From UBA7657 sp049652985 (GTDB taxonomy: Bacteria > Pseudomonadota > Alphaproteobacteria > Micavibrionales > Micavibrionaceae): a DNA stretch of 64,000 nucleotides. Numbering within the stretch: position 1 is the stretch's first letter; every line of letters starts with the position of its first letter. This document shows positions 1 to 8,370 of the stretch, in pieces. Position numbers and translations under genes: made by a program. The DNA lies in contig JBASFK010000004.1 of the NCBI GenBank assembly GCA_049652985.1, forward strand, positions 186,001 through 250,000. The letters are read 5' to 3'. The notes beneath the pieces were generated by a model. That model ran no database searches. It was not told the DNA's origin and was given only the letters and a program-made list of their open reading frames with translations.

Positions 1-705
1 GGCGCGGACGGGCGCAATTCCTTCACCCGCGAATGGATGGACGTGCCCGTGCGCGAATGGAATTACAAGCAACGCGCGATCATCTGCACGGCTGTTCATG
101 AAAATCCGCATGGTAATGTAGCGGTCGAGCATTTCCATGAAAGCGGCCCGTTCGCGATCCTGCCCATGACGGATGCGGCCGACGGTACGCACCGCTCCTC
201 GGTCGTGTTCACAGAGCACGGTCCCGAAAGGGACTCGTTCATGAAAAAGAACGAGGAGGAATTCAACCGGGCGCTGGCGGAGCGTTTTCCCGCCGCTTAC
301 GGGCAGGTCAGGATGATCGGGCGGCGCGCCGTTCATGCCTTGAGCCTCATTCACGCGGCGTCTTACATAGGCCCCCGCATGGCCCTCGTGGCCGATGCGG
401 CGCATGCCATACACCCCGTCGCCGGGCAGGGGCTTAACCTAGGCTTCCGGGACGTAAAAGCCCTGGCTGATCTGGTAAAAGTGGGCAAAACCGACCCTGG
501 CGCGCCGGATATTCTGGAAAACTACCAAAGAGCAAGGCGGTTCGACAATATGAGCATGATAGCGGTCACGGACGGCCTCGTGCGGCTGTTTTCAAACGGC
601 TTCGGCCCGGTCCGGCGCCTGCGGCGTACGGGCCTCAAAATTGTGGCAAAACTGCCCGCCGCCAAGCGGTTTTTCATCCGCCGGGCCATGGGGGACAGGC
701 GTTAA
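1..705 (+). CDS. UbiH/UbiF/COQ6-family FAD monooxygenase, 5' partial
   Basis: The frame is open from base 1 and begins with the residues GADGRNS, the conserved DG motif of aromatic hydroxylases of the UbiH/VisC/COQ6 family, so the N-terminal FAD-binding Rossmann segment lies outside the window. A second FAD signature follows in the middle (VADAAHAIHPVAGQGLNLG, the GD/HP motif that contacts the flavin ribityl chain). Members hydroxylate the ubiquinone ring at the membrane. About 234 residues are present, consistent with the C-terminal 60% of a roughly 390-residue protein. The exact ring position (UbiH, UbiF, UbiI or UbiL) cannot be decided from this fragment. Confidence 0.9.
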   Translation, partial: GADGRNSFTREWMDVPVREWNYKQRAIICTAVHENPHGNVAVEHFHESGPFAILPMTDAADGTHRSSVVFTEHGPERDSFMKKNEEEFNRALAERFPAAYGQVRMIGRRAVHALSLIHAASYIGPRMALVADAAHAIHPVAGQGLNLGFRDVKALADLVKVGKTDPGAPDILENYQRARRFDNMSMIAVTDGLVRLFSNGFGPVRRLRRTGLKIVAKLPAAKRFFIRRAMGDRR

Positions 706-724
706 CGGGCCTGTTCATAATTGT

Positions 725-753
725 TTGACAGGGCCCCCAAACCCCGCTATAAA
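725..753 (+). promoter_or_regulatory. Sigma-70 type promoter of the rpmH operon
   Basis: TTGACA (725-730) and TATAAA (748-753) are separated by exactly 17 bases, a near-consensus housekeeping promoter. It lies between the stop of the upstream hydroxylase gene and rpmH, giving a leader of about 20 bases. A strong promoter here fits a ribosomal protein gene. Confidence 0.8.
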
Positions 754-778
754 ACCCCGACTTTAAAGGAATAAGGCC

Positions 779-913
779 ATGAAACGCACATACCAGCCCA
801 GCAAACTGATCCGCAAGCGCCGCCACGGATTCCGCTCGCGCATGGCCACGAAACAGGGCCGCGCCGTCCTCGCGCGCCGCCGCTCCAAGGGCCGCAAGAA
901 GCTCAGCGCTTAA
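779..913 (+). CDS. rpmH: 50S ribosomal protein L34
   Basis: The 44-residue product begins MKRTYQPSKLIRKRRHGFRS and ends in a basic RSKGRKKLSA tail, the standard L34 sequence and length. AAAGGAATAAGG supplies a ribosome binding site directly upstream. It is followed 14 bases later by rnpA, the almost universal bacterial order rpmH-rnpA-yidD-yidC. L34 is a small basic protein of the large ribosomal subunit. Confidence 0.98.
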   Translation: MKRTYQPSKLIRKRRHGFRSRMATKQGRAVLARRRSKGRKKLSA

Positions 914-927
914 TAAAGGGGCCGCCC

Positions 928-1290
928 ATGACCAAGGGGCCGCCGCTCGAAACTCTCAAAAACCGTGCCGATTTTGTCACGCTGAACCGCAAGGGGCGTA
1001 AATGGACCGCGCCCGGTATGGTCGTGCAGGCCATTCCCAACGGCCAGGCCGCGCTGCGCGTCGGCTATACCGTCACCAAGAAAACCGAAAGCTCCGCCGT
1101 CAAGCGCAACCGTATCAAGCGCCGCCTGCGTGCTGCCGCGACTGCCGTGCTGGCGGAGAGCGCCATGCCCGGCCATGATTACGTCCTGATCGGGCGCTCC
1201 TTGTCGGCCACGCGGCCCTATGAATCACTGTGCAAGGACCTGCGCTGGTGCCTCGAAAAACTGGGGTGCCGGAAAGGAGAAGGCCAATGA
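928..1290 (+). CDS. rnpA: Ribonuclease P protein component
   Basis: A 120-residue protein with the RNase P protein signature RNRIKRRLR near residues 61-69, preceded by the VGYTVTKKTESSAVKRN block. It binds the catalytic M1 RNA and helps process the 5' ends of tRNA precursors. Its position after rpmH and its 4-base overlap with yidD (start and stop codons interleaved at 1287-1290) indicate translational coupling within the operon. Confidence 0.97.
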   Translation: MTKGPPLETLKNRADFVTLNRKGRKWTAPGMVVQAIPNGQAALRVGYTVTKKTESSAVKRNRIKRRLRAAATAVLAESAMPGHDYVLIGRSLSATRPYESLCKDLRWCLEKLGCRKGEGQ

Positions 1291-1550
1291 TGAGATATAT
1301 CGCCGCCCTGCCGGTGCGCTTCTACCGCGCGGCCATCTCGCCCCTGATGCCGCCCGCCTGCCGGTTTCACCCGACCTGCTCGAGCTATGCGCTGGAAGCC
1401 ATCGAGCGCCACGGTGCCCTGAAGGGCGGGATTCTCGCAGGGTTAAGGCTTGTGAAATGCCACCCATGGTGTCGCGCAGGTTTTACTGATCCTGTACCGG
1501 AAGCGTTTGCGTGGGGGGACCTGCTGCGCTATAAACGCGGGCAGGAATAA
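1287..1550 (+). CDS. yidD: Membrane protein insertion efficiency factor YidD
   Basis: From ATG 1287 the product is 87 residues and carries the family pattern: LPVRFYRAAISPLMPPACRF, then HPTCSSYALEAIERHG, then KCHPWCRAGFTDPVP. The conserved cysteines and the FYR..ISP motif identify YidD, a small inner-membrane-associated protein thought to assist YidC-dependent insertion. An upstream in-frame ATG at 1230 lies well inside rnpA, so the start overlapping the rnpA stop is preferred; ATG 1290 is equally possible. Confidence 0.95.
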   Translation: MMRYIAALPVRFYRAAISPLMPPACRFHPTCSSYALEAIERHGALKGGILAGLRLVKCHPWCRAGFTDPVPEAFAWGDLLRYKRGQE

Positions 1551-1564
1551 ACGGCGAAAAGATC

Positions 1565-3490
1565 ATGAAAACCAACGATCCGAACAATATCCATCCCGAG
1601 GACATGCGCAACATGTTCCTCTTTTTCTTCGCCGCGATCATGGTCTATTTCCTGTACAACCATATGATCATCAAGCCGCAGCAGCAGGAGCTGCGCGAGG
1701 CACAGAAAGAATATCTGCAGGTCGAGGCGCAGAAACCCGAAGCGCCGACGAAGATGCTGGCTCGCGCGGATGCGCTGGCCGAGAGCCCGCGCGTAGGTTT
1801 GGACAACGGTGTGATCTATGGCTCGATTGCGCTTCGCGGCGCGCGGCTGGACGATATTTCGTTCCATAAATATTACAAGGCTCTCGACAAGAAAGAGAAT
1901 ATGGTCCTGCTTTCGCCCAAGAATGGCGAATTCCCGCGCTACATAGAATATGGATGGGTGCCTGCGGAAAAGGACGTGAAAGTTCCGGACGCTGACACGC
2001 TCTGGCACGTCGGTGGCAACGATAAGCTGACGAAGGAAAATCCCGTGAAGCTGTCATGGGACAACGGTCAGGGCCTGCGCTTCGAAAGAATTTACAGCCT
2101 CGACGGTACGTACCTCATCACGATCAATCAAAAAGTAACAAATAATTCCGGCCACGCGGTAACGCTGCATCCTTATGGTTTAGTCACGCAGACCGGCCAC
2201 CCACCTTTCTTTGAAGGGCTCTGGATTTCACACGAGGGGCCCATTGGTTTCATCGGCGACAAGCTGATGGAGATCAAATACCAGAAGCTCTGGAAGGAGC
2301 CCGCTCATGAATTCACCGGTAGCCAGGGCTGGGCCGGAATCACGGATAAATACTGGCTGACGGCGCTAATGCCGGAGCAGGGCATCGATACGAAATACCG
2401 CGTCAGCCGCACGGGCGATGTGCCCGGCAAGCGCAAGAAAGGCGAAGCGCTGCCCAAGGACTGGGGCCGCTACCAGGTTGATTTCACCGGCGGTCCCGTG
2501 ACAATTCAATCAGGCCAAAGCGGCGAGAGCACTGGCCACATGTTCACCGGCGCGAAGGAAGTTCTCAAGCTCAACGAGTACGGCAAAAAAACAGGCGTGC
2601 CGAACTTCAACCTCGCGGTGGATTTCGGCTGGTTCTGGTTCATGACCAAGCCGTTCTTCTACATCCTGCATTTCTTCGACACGCATATCGGCAATATGGG
2701 TATCGCGATCATCCTGCTCACCATCGTCATCCGCTCGGCCGTGTTTCCGCTGACCAATGTTTCATACCGCTCCTTCGCCAAGATGAAGAAGGTCTCGCCG
2801 CAGGTGCTGGAGATGCGCAAGACCTATGGCGAGGACAAGAAAAGACTCCAGGAAGAGCTGGTCAAGCTTTACGAGCGCGAGGGCGTCAATCCTCTGGCCG
2901 GGTGTTTCCCGATCCTGATCCAGATCCCGATCTTCTTCTCTCTTTACAAGGTGCTGGTCATCACCATCGAAATGCGCCACGCGCCTTTCTTCGGCTGGAT
3001 TCACGATCTCTCTGCCGCCGACCCCACGAATCTCTTCAACCTGTTCGGGCTGATCCCGTGGGATCCGCCGGGCTTCCTGCATATCGGCATCTGGCCGCTT
3101 TTGATGATGGGGCTGATGTATGTGCAAAAACAGCTCAACCCGCCGCCGCAGGACCCGATCCAGCGTGACATGGCGATGTGGATGCCGCTGGTGTTGACCT
3201 ACATCATGGCCAAATTCGCCGCCGGTCTTGTCGTCTACTGGACGTTCAGCGCATTGATCGGCGTTATCCAGCAGATCATCATCATGCGCTCGCTCGATGT
3301 GCCGATCCATTTGTTCGGCGAAACCGAAGAGGAAAAGCAGCTCGACGAGGCCATCAAGGACGGTCCCGCGCTTCACCCGCTGATGGAAATGGCGGAGAAA
3401 GACGCGGAAGAAGCGCTTGCGTCCGTTACCGATGGCGGCGACAAGCCGACCGTCTCGATGCCCAAAGGCCGCCGTAAAAAGAAAAAGTAA
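1565..3490 (+). CDS. yidC: Membrane protein insertase YidC/Oxa1
   Basis: A 641-residue protein with the Gram-negative YidC plan: one N-terminal membrane segment (about residues 14-33), a large periplasmic beta domain (roughly 60-350) and a C-terminal Oxa1-type domain. The latter shows NMGIAIILLTIVIRSAVFPL, the cytoplasmic MKKVSPQVLEMRKTYGEDKK helical hairpin and the NPLAGCFPILIQIPIFFSLY segment. It inserts and folds inner-membrane proteins with or without SecYEG. The C-terminus ends in a run of basic residues (GRRKKKK), which probably contacts the ribosome or lipid. It sits 14 bases after yidD. Confidence 0.98.
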   Translation: MKTNDPNNIHPEDMRNMFLFFFAAIMVYFLYNHMIIKPQQQELREAQKEYLQVEAQKPEAPTKMLARADALAESPRVGLDNGVIYGSIALRGARLDDISFHKYYKALDKKENMVLLSPKNGEFPRYIEYGWVPAEKDVKVPDADTLWHVGGNDKLTKENPVKLSWDNGQGLRFERIYSLDGTYLITINQKVTNNSGHAVTLHPYGLVTQTGHPPFFEGLWISHEGPIGFIGDKLMEIKYQKLWKEPAHEFTGSQGWAGITDKYWLTALMPEQGIDTKYRVSRTGDVPGKRKKGEALPKDWGRYQVDFTGGPVTIQSGQSGESTGHMFTGAKEVLKLNEYGKKTGVPNFNLAVDFGWFWFMTKPFFYILHFFDTHIGNMGIAIILLTIVIRSAVFPLTNVSYRSFAKMKKVSPQVLEMRKTYGEDKKRLQEELVKLYEREGVNPLAGCFPILIQIPIFFSLYKVLVITIEMRHAPFFGWIHDLSAADPTNLFNLFGLIPWDPPGFLHIGIWPLLMMGLMYVQKQLNPPPQDPIQRDMAMWMPLVLTYIMAKFAAGLVVYWTFSALIGVIQQIIIMRSLDVPIHLFGETEEEKQLDEAIKDGPALHPLMEMAEKDAEEALASVTDGGDKPTVSMPKGRRKKKK

Positions 3491-3495
3491 ATCCC

Positions 3496-4098
3496 ATGCT
3501 CAGCCCGTCCGAACTTCTTTTTGCCGGTCCCTGCGACTTCATCTGGGGCGCGGCACGCCCGGATAATCTGCCCGATGCCACGCTGTCCGAGATCGCGTTC
3601 GCTGGCCGGTCGAATGTCGGAAAATCCTCGCTCATCAACGCGCTGACGAACCGCAAGGACCTCGCACGCACGTCGAACACACCGGGCCGCACGCAGCAGC
3701 TCAATTTTTTCAAAATCCGCGAGAAATTCATCCTGGTCGACATGCCGGGCTACGGCTACGCAAAAGTCTCCAAGACGCAGAAGGCGGAATGGGAAGATCT
3801 TATTTTCTCTTACCTGCGCGGTCGCCCCACATTGCGCGGCGTGATGCTGCTGATCGACTCGCGCCACGGGCTGAAGGATGTCGACCGCGAACTGATGAAG
3901 ATGATGGATAAAGCCGCGGTTGCATACCGTATTGTGCTCACTAAAACCGACAAGGCGGAAAATCTCGGCGAAACAATTGAAACAATAAAGACCGAGTTGA
4001 AAACAAACACCGCCGCGCACCCCGAGCCCGTGTCCACGAGCGCGCAGGAAAAAGGCGGGATCAAAGAGCTTCAGGAAATAATCGCCGGCCTGATCTAG
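3496..4098 (+). CDS. ysxC: Ribosome biogenesis GTP-binding protein YsxC/EngB
   Basis: A 200-residue TRAFAC-class GTPase. The G1 loop GRSNVGKSS lies at residues 37-45, G3 is DMPGYGYAKV and G4 is TKTDKAENLG. The TSNTPGRTQQLNFF stretch is the EngB signature. It acts in late assembly of the 50S subunit. The gene starts five bases after yidC, which extends the rpmH operon, and its 3' end overlaps by four bases the end of the convergent gene at 4095. Confidence 0.97.
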   Translation: MLSPSELLFAGPCDFIWGAARPDNLPDATLSEIAFAGRSNVGKSSLINALTNRKDLARTSNTPGRTQQLNFFKIREKFILVDMPGYGYAKVSKTQKAEWEDLIFSYLRGRPTLRGVMLLIDSRHGLKDVDRELMKMMDKAAVAYRIVLTKTDKAENLGETIETIKTELKTNTAAHPEPVSTSAQEKGGIKELQEIIAGLI

Positions 4099-4790
4099 CG
4101 GTCCAGCAATACCGTGTAAAATCCGTAAATATCCCCGGCCTGGTCCTCGACGCAGAGCGCGGAGACCTTGTTGCAGGCGGTGCAGACCGGCGTTCCGGGC
4201 AGGGTCGTCAGGTCGGCGTTGATGCCGGTGTGATAGACATCGTCGATCATCAGGTTGCGGATCGTACCGCTCATCTGCGGTATGGCCGTGCTGCCTGTCA
4301 CTTTCTCGTTGATCCTCGCGCAGACTCTCTCGTCGATGCCGTAGGCGACAAGCATCACATCCGTGCCGGCCGTTTTCGTCCACTCGACATTGTTGAAGCG
4401 TCCCATGTACCAACCCACAGCCGGGTCGCTGCCTGTATAAGGAGTTGCCGCGGGCGGCAGACGCGCCGCCAGCAGTCCGCCGCCATCCGGGTGATAGACG
4501 CGTTTGATTTTATCAGCCATGGTTCCGGCATTATAAGTACCGCTGCCCGGCAGGGCGAAATCCAGGTCGTCAATAGCGCCGCCCGAGAAAATCATCTGGT
4601 CGAGAGCCGATTTCGCCTGGGCGGTATAGGAAATCAGTTGCGTGGCGTAAAGCTCGGCCTTGTCATCGCTTAAATCCGAGGCCTCGCCCGTGTCGCTCTG
4701 CCGGCCCAAGGTCATTGAAAGAGCTGCGAACAGGGCAATCGCAATCAGCACATAAATCAGGGCGTTACCGCGTTCTCTATTTGTTTTCAT
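4095..4790 (-). CDS. Pseudopilin-like exported protein of unknown function (paralogue of 58060-58821)
   Basis: The 231-residue protein starts with a short basic leader (MKTNRERGN) followed directly by a hydrophobic helix (LIYVLIAIALFAALS), the layout of type IV pilin-like and pseudopilin-like N-termini, though the usual prepilin peptidase site GFTLIE is not present. The C-terminus holds CTAC and the ending FYTVLLDR. A second gene at 58060-58821 shares the ERGN plus helix start, a GGG motif, a CxRINE block and the FY.VLL.R ending, so the two form a family. The start at 4790 places the helix at the N-terminus; in-frame ATGs at 4805 and 4844 are alternatives. It diverges from rmuC. No family name is recognised. 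Confidence 0.75.
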   Translation of the reverse strand: MKTNRERGNALIYVLIAIALFAALSMTLGRQSDTGEASDLSDDKAELYATQLISYTAQAKSALDQMIFSGGAIDDLDFALPGSGTYNAGTMADKIKRVYHPDGGGLLAARLPPAATPYTGSDPAVGWYMGRFNNVEWTKTAGTDVMLVAYGIDERVCARINEKVTGSTAIPQMSGTIRNLMIDDVYHTGINADLTTLPGTPVCTACNKVSALCVEDQAGDIYGFYTVLLDR

Positions 4791-4836
4791 TTTTTGAAAG
4801 ACCATATATAATCCCGTCTCTGACAGGCTAGCAGAG

Positions 4837-6039
4837 ATGGTCATGAACGCAATGATTTATGCAGTAATTGGTTTGGGAGTGGCGCTTTTCGCGGCGGTGA
4901 TTCGTGTTGTGCAGCTCAGTGCGCGGATCAGGGCCGAAGAAGCCGCCGCCGCCAGGAGCCGCGACCATTTCGAGGTGACCGCGCAAGAAGTTATCAGGAA
5001 CGCGCATGAATCGTTCCTGCAACTGGCGGAAGGCCGCCTGAAGGAAGCGCACAAAGACAGCGCCCACGATCTTGAAAAACGCCAGAAGGCTGTGGCTGAA
5101 CTGGTCGATCCGATCGGCAAGACATTGAAGGAAATGGAAGCCAAGATTGAAAATCTCGGCAAGGCGGGCGTTGGCCTGGAGACGCAACTGAAAACATTCT
5201 CGGAAATTCAAAACCGCCTTCATTCCGAAACGACGAATCTCTCCCGCGCGCTGCGCAATCCCGGCCAGGGCGGGCGCTGGGGTGAAATGCACCTGCAGCG
5301 CACGCTGGAATTTATGGGTATGGTCGAAAACACGCATTTCCGCCGCCAGGTTTATACGTCTGTCGACGGCGCCGGCCAGCAGCCGGATTTTATCCTGGAT
5401 ATGCCAAGCGGCCTGCATATCGTCGTCGATGTCAAAACGCCGATGGACCCGTATCTTGAATTGACCGGAACGGATCTTGGTGATGAGCAGCGCGCCGCCG
5501 CTCTCGGTCGCTTGCAAAAAGCGTTTCGCTCGCACCTTGCCGATCTCAGCCGCAAGGAATACTGGCAACGTTTCAACAGCCCCGATTTTGTTGTGATGTA
5601 TCTGCCGAGCGAAGGCCTGTTCAGTATGGCCGTCGGGGCCGACCCGACATTGCTTGAAGAAGCAGCTAATAAACGCATCATCATCGCGTCACCGACGACA
5701 TTCATGGGGCTGGCACGTATCGCGCATTATGGCTGGCAGCAGAAAAACATTGCCGAAGAGGCCCAGAAAATCGCCGATCTTGGGGCTATGCTATATGAAC
5801 GCGTTGTCAAATTCGGCGAGCACATGCAGAAATTAGGCGGTAGTTTGAATTCCGCCGTCAAAACTTATAATTTCGCCATCGGCTCGCTGGAATCAAAGCT
5901 TTTGACCGGTGCTAAAAAATTCAAGGATTTGCACATCGGCACGAGTGGCCGCGAAATTCCGGATCTTGAAGCCATCGAGGAAATGCCGCGTGAAATCGCC
6001 GCGCCTGAACTTCTTGAACAGCAGAAGAAACGCGCCTAG
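4837..6039 (+). CDS. rmuC: DNA recombination protein RmuC family
   Basis: About 400 residues: an N-terminal membrane anchor (residues 5-25), a coiled-coil stretch (about 30-130) and a RmuC nuclease-like domain containing QGGRWGEMHLQRTLEFMGM, then DFILDMPSGLHIVVDVKTPM and VVMYLPSEGLFS. RmuC limits inversions between short inverted repeats and is predicted to be an endonuclease-fold protein. ATGs at 4837, 4843 and 4852 all give the same membrane anchor; the first was used. The D-x(n)-DVKTP block carries the acidic and lysine residues expected of the PD-(D/E)XK fold. Confidence 0.92.
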   Translation: MVMNAMIYAVIGLGVALFAAVIRVVQLSARIRAEEAAAARSRDHFEVTAQEVIRNAHESFLQLAEGRLKEAHKDSAHDLEKRQKAVAELVDPIGKTLKEMEAKIENLGKAGVGLETQLKTFSEIQNRLHSETTNLSRALRNPGQGGRWGEMHLQRTLEFMGMVENTHFRRQVYTSVDGAGQQPDFILDMPSGLHIVVDVKTPMDPYLELTGTDLGDEQRAAALGRLQKAFRSHLADLSRKEYWQRFNSPDFVVMYLPSEGLFSMAVGADPTLLEEAANKRIIIASPTTFMGLARIAHYGWQQKNIAEEAQKIADLGAMLYERVVKFGEHMQKLGGSLNSAVKTYNFAIGSLESKLLTGAKKFKDLHIGTSGREIPDLEAIEEMPREIAAPELLEQQKKRA

Positions 6040-6048
6040 ATAATTCCC

Positions 6049-6591
6049 ATGCCAAGCCCCTACAAAATCATCATCGTTCCCGATCCTGTTCTCAAGCAGG
6101 TGGCGCAACCGATCGCGAAAATCGACGATAAAATCCGCGCGCAGATGGACGGCATGCTCAAGACCATGTATGACGCGCCGGGCATCGGCTTGGCCGCGAA
6201 CCAGGTCGGCCTGCTCAACCGCGTGCTGGTCATGGATCTTTCCCGCCGCAAAGAAGGTCCCGAAGGCCAGAAGGAAGAGCCGCCCAAGCCCATCTTCATG
6301 GCTAATCCAGAAATCGTCTGGGAGTCGGAAGATATTTCCGTGATGGAGGAAGGATGCCTGTCCATTCCCGGCCAGTATGCCGAAGTCGAACGCCCGGCGA
6401 AGGTGCGCGTCAAATATTTCGGCTATGACGGCAAGGCCGCTGAGCTGGAAGCGGAAGGGCTGCTTTCGCATTGTGTGCAGCATGAGATCGATCACCTCGA
6501 CGGTGTGCTGTTTGTCGATCATCTTTCCTCGCTCAAGCGCAACATGATCCTGCGCAGGGTCGAGAAACTGAAAAAGCAGGAAGTGATTTAA
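6049..6591 (+). CDS. def: Peptide deformylase
   Basis: A 180-residue metallo-hydrolase with all three deformylase motifs: GIGLAANQVG, EEGCLSIPG (metal-binding Cys) and QHEIDHLDGVLF (HEXXH). It removes the formyl group from the N-terminal methionine of nascent proteins. It is followed one base later by fmt, the classic def-fmt pairing of the formyl-methionine cycle. Length and motifs are those of the type I enzyme. Confidence 0.98.
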   Translation: MPSPYKIIIVPDPVLKQVAQPIAKIDDKIRAQMDGMLKTMYDAPGIGLAANQVGLLNRVLVMDLSRRKEGPEGQKEEPPKPIFMANPEIVWESEDISVMEEGCLSIPGQYAEVERPAKVRVKYFGYDGKAAELEAEGLLSHCVQHEIDHLDGVLFVDHLSSLKRNMILRRVEKLKKQEVI

Positions 6592-6592
6592 C

Positions 6593-7504
6593 ATGAGCCT
6601 GCGCATCGTTTTCATGGGAACGCCGGATTTCGCGGTTCCGGCATTGAAAGCCCTGCATGAATCGGGCCATGAGATCATTGCCGTCTATTCGCAGCCGCCC
6701 CGGCCCAAGGGCCGCGGCCAGCAGGTCCAGAAATCGCCCGTGCATGTTTGCGCGGAAGAAAATGGCATTCCTGTCTTTCATCCCAAATCGCTGAAGAGCG
6801 CCGAAGCGCAGGATGAGTTCAAGAAGCTGAACGCGGACGTTGCTGTCGTCGCGGCCTATGGCCTGATCCTGCCGAAAGCCGTTCTGGATGCGCCGAAATA
6901 TGGCTGCATAAACATTCATGCGTCTTTATTGCCACGTTGGCGCGGCGCGTCGCCCATCCAGCACGCGATCTGGTCGGGCGATTCCGAAACCGGCATAAGC
7001 CTGATGCAGATGGATGAAGGCCTCGACACCGGTCCCGTCATCGCGATGGAGCGCGTTGCGATTACGGATAAAACGACATCATCATCGCTGCATGACGAAC
7101 TTGCCACGCTTGGCGGCAAAATGATTGTAAATACGGTGAACGACCTTGCGAAAACCGGCGCGCTGAAATCAACGAAGCAGGACGATGACAGCACCTATGC
7201 CCCGATGTTAAAAAAAGAGAACGGGCGCATCAACTGGACCTTAAGCGCCGCGATGATCGACCGCCAGGTCCGCGCGCTCAACCCGTGGCCGGGCGCCTGG
7301 GCGGAGTTCGAAGGAAAACGCATCAGAATTCTTGCGGCAGAACTTTCACCGGCAAAAGGCAATCCCGGCGAAATCCTCGACCGTAAAGGCTATATCGGCC
7401 ACGGGCTGAAAATTTTAAAAGTCCAGCCCGAAGGCAAGAACGCTATGGATTTCACCGCTGCCGTGAACGGGGGCTACCTTAAGGTCGGCGGGATTTTTAC
7501 ATGA
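6593..7504 (+). CDS. fmt: Methionyl-tRNA formyltransferase
   Basis: A 303-residue protein opening with LRIVFMGTPDFAVPALKAL, with the formyl-folate site INIHASLLPRWRGASPIQ and an OB-fold-like C-terminal domain (RQVRALNPWPGAWAEFEG). It formylates Met-tRNA(fMet) using 10-formyltetrahydrofolate. It lies directly after def and overlaps the next gene by four bases (ATGA at 7501-7504). Confidence 0.98.
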   Translation: MSLRIVFMGTPDFAVPALKALHESGHEIIAVYSQPPRPKGRGQQVQKSPVHVCAEENGIPVFHPKSLKSAEAQDEFKKLNADVAVVAAYGLILPKAVLDAPKYGCINIHASLLPRWRGASPIQHAIWSGDSETGISLMQMDEGLDTGPVIAMERVAITDKTTSSSLHDELATLGGKMIVNTVNDLAKTGALKSTKQDDDSTYAPMLKKENGRINWTLSAAMIDRQVRALNPWPGAWAEFEGKRIRILAAELSPAKGNPGEILDRKGYIGHGLKILKVQPEGKNAMDFTAAVNGGYLKVGGIFT

Positions 7505-8370
7505 AAGGCACTTTAATCGGCCTGGGAGCCGTGGGCATATGGTGTCTGACAACGGTGCTCGTTGCATATATTTCCACTGTTCCGCCGCTTGAACTGGTGG
7601 GCACAGTTTTTCTCCTGGGATATTTTTTTCTGACGCTCATACAGTTTTACAATCGCGAAAATATCGCCGGGTACTGGCGCCAGCCCTTAAAATATTATAT
7701 TTTCTGGCTCGGCACCGCGGGATTTTACACGATTTTGATTTTCACGTCCTACAGCCTTGTGCCGCTCTTCGAGGCGAATATTTTGAATCATACATGGCCG
7801 GTGTTGCTGATCGTTTTTACGGCCATGCTGCATAATGAACGTGTAACGGCGCTGCAGATTTTCGGCGGCATTATCGGGTTCGTGGGAGTCATAGCAGTTT
7901 TCATGCCTTCAGGCGATGTGCCGCTGTTTGGTGATTTCCATTTCGGCCACGCGCTGGCCATAGGTTCGGCGGCGCTATGGGCCGTTTATTCCGCTTTTGC
8001 GAAGAAAATAAATTACCCGGTGGGTTTTCTCGCGCCGGTTTTCCTGGCGTTCTCTCTCATATGTTTTGTATTGCATGCGGCACTGGAGCCAACTATTTGG
8101 CCGCGCAATCTCGAATGGATTGCCATTCTTCTGCTTGGGCTGGGCCGCGTTTCTTATTTGATGTGGGATTACGGCATGAAGCACGGCGATGTCGTGTTCC
8201 TCGCCTCGATTTGTTATTTTTTACCGCTGGCGACATCGCTTTTGCTTATCGCGTTCGGTTTCGGCCCGGCCAAGCCGATGATCGGGATCGGTGCCGCGTT
8301 GATCGTTGCAAGTTGCCTGATTGTTAATTTTGAAAACATTAAATTGCTGTTCCGAAGGCGTGCATCATGA
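7501..8370 (+). CDS. EamA/DMT-superfamily membrane transporter
   Basis: A 289-residue integral membrane protein with about ten hydrophobic helices arranged as two similar halves, the EamA (10-TM) design of the drug/metabolite transporter superfamily. The middle region SLVPLFEANILNHTWPVLLIVF and GGIIGFVGVIAVF is typical of this family. The substrate cannot be inferred. It is co-directional and overlaps both fmt and truA by four bases, so it is translated as part of the def-fmt-truA operon. Confidence 0.88.
   Translation: MKGTLIGLGAVGIWCLTTVLVAYISTVPPLELVGTVFLLGYFFLTLIQFYNRENIAGYWRQPLKYYIFWLGTAGFYTILIFTSYSLVPLFEANILNHTWPVLLIVFTAMLHNERVTALQIFGGIIGFVGVIAVFMPSGDVPLFGDFHFGHALAIGSAALWAVYSAFAKKINYPVGFLAPVFLAFSLICFVLHAALEPTIWPRNLEWIAILLLGLGRVSYLMWDYGMKHGDVVFLASICYFLPLATSLLLIAFGFGPAKPMIGIGAALIVASCLIVNFENIKLLFRRRAS

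Noticed and set aside
1230..1286. Upstream in-frame extension of yidD
   Set aside because: It lies wholly inside rnpA, and the homologous protein begins at MMRYIAAL, so the start at 1287 is preferred.
3373..4413. 346-codon open frame on the minus strand
   Set aside because: Antisense to the end of yidC and to ysxC, which are clearly real; no recognisable sequence.
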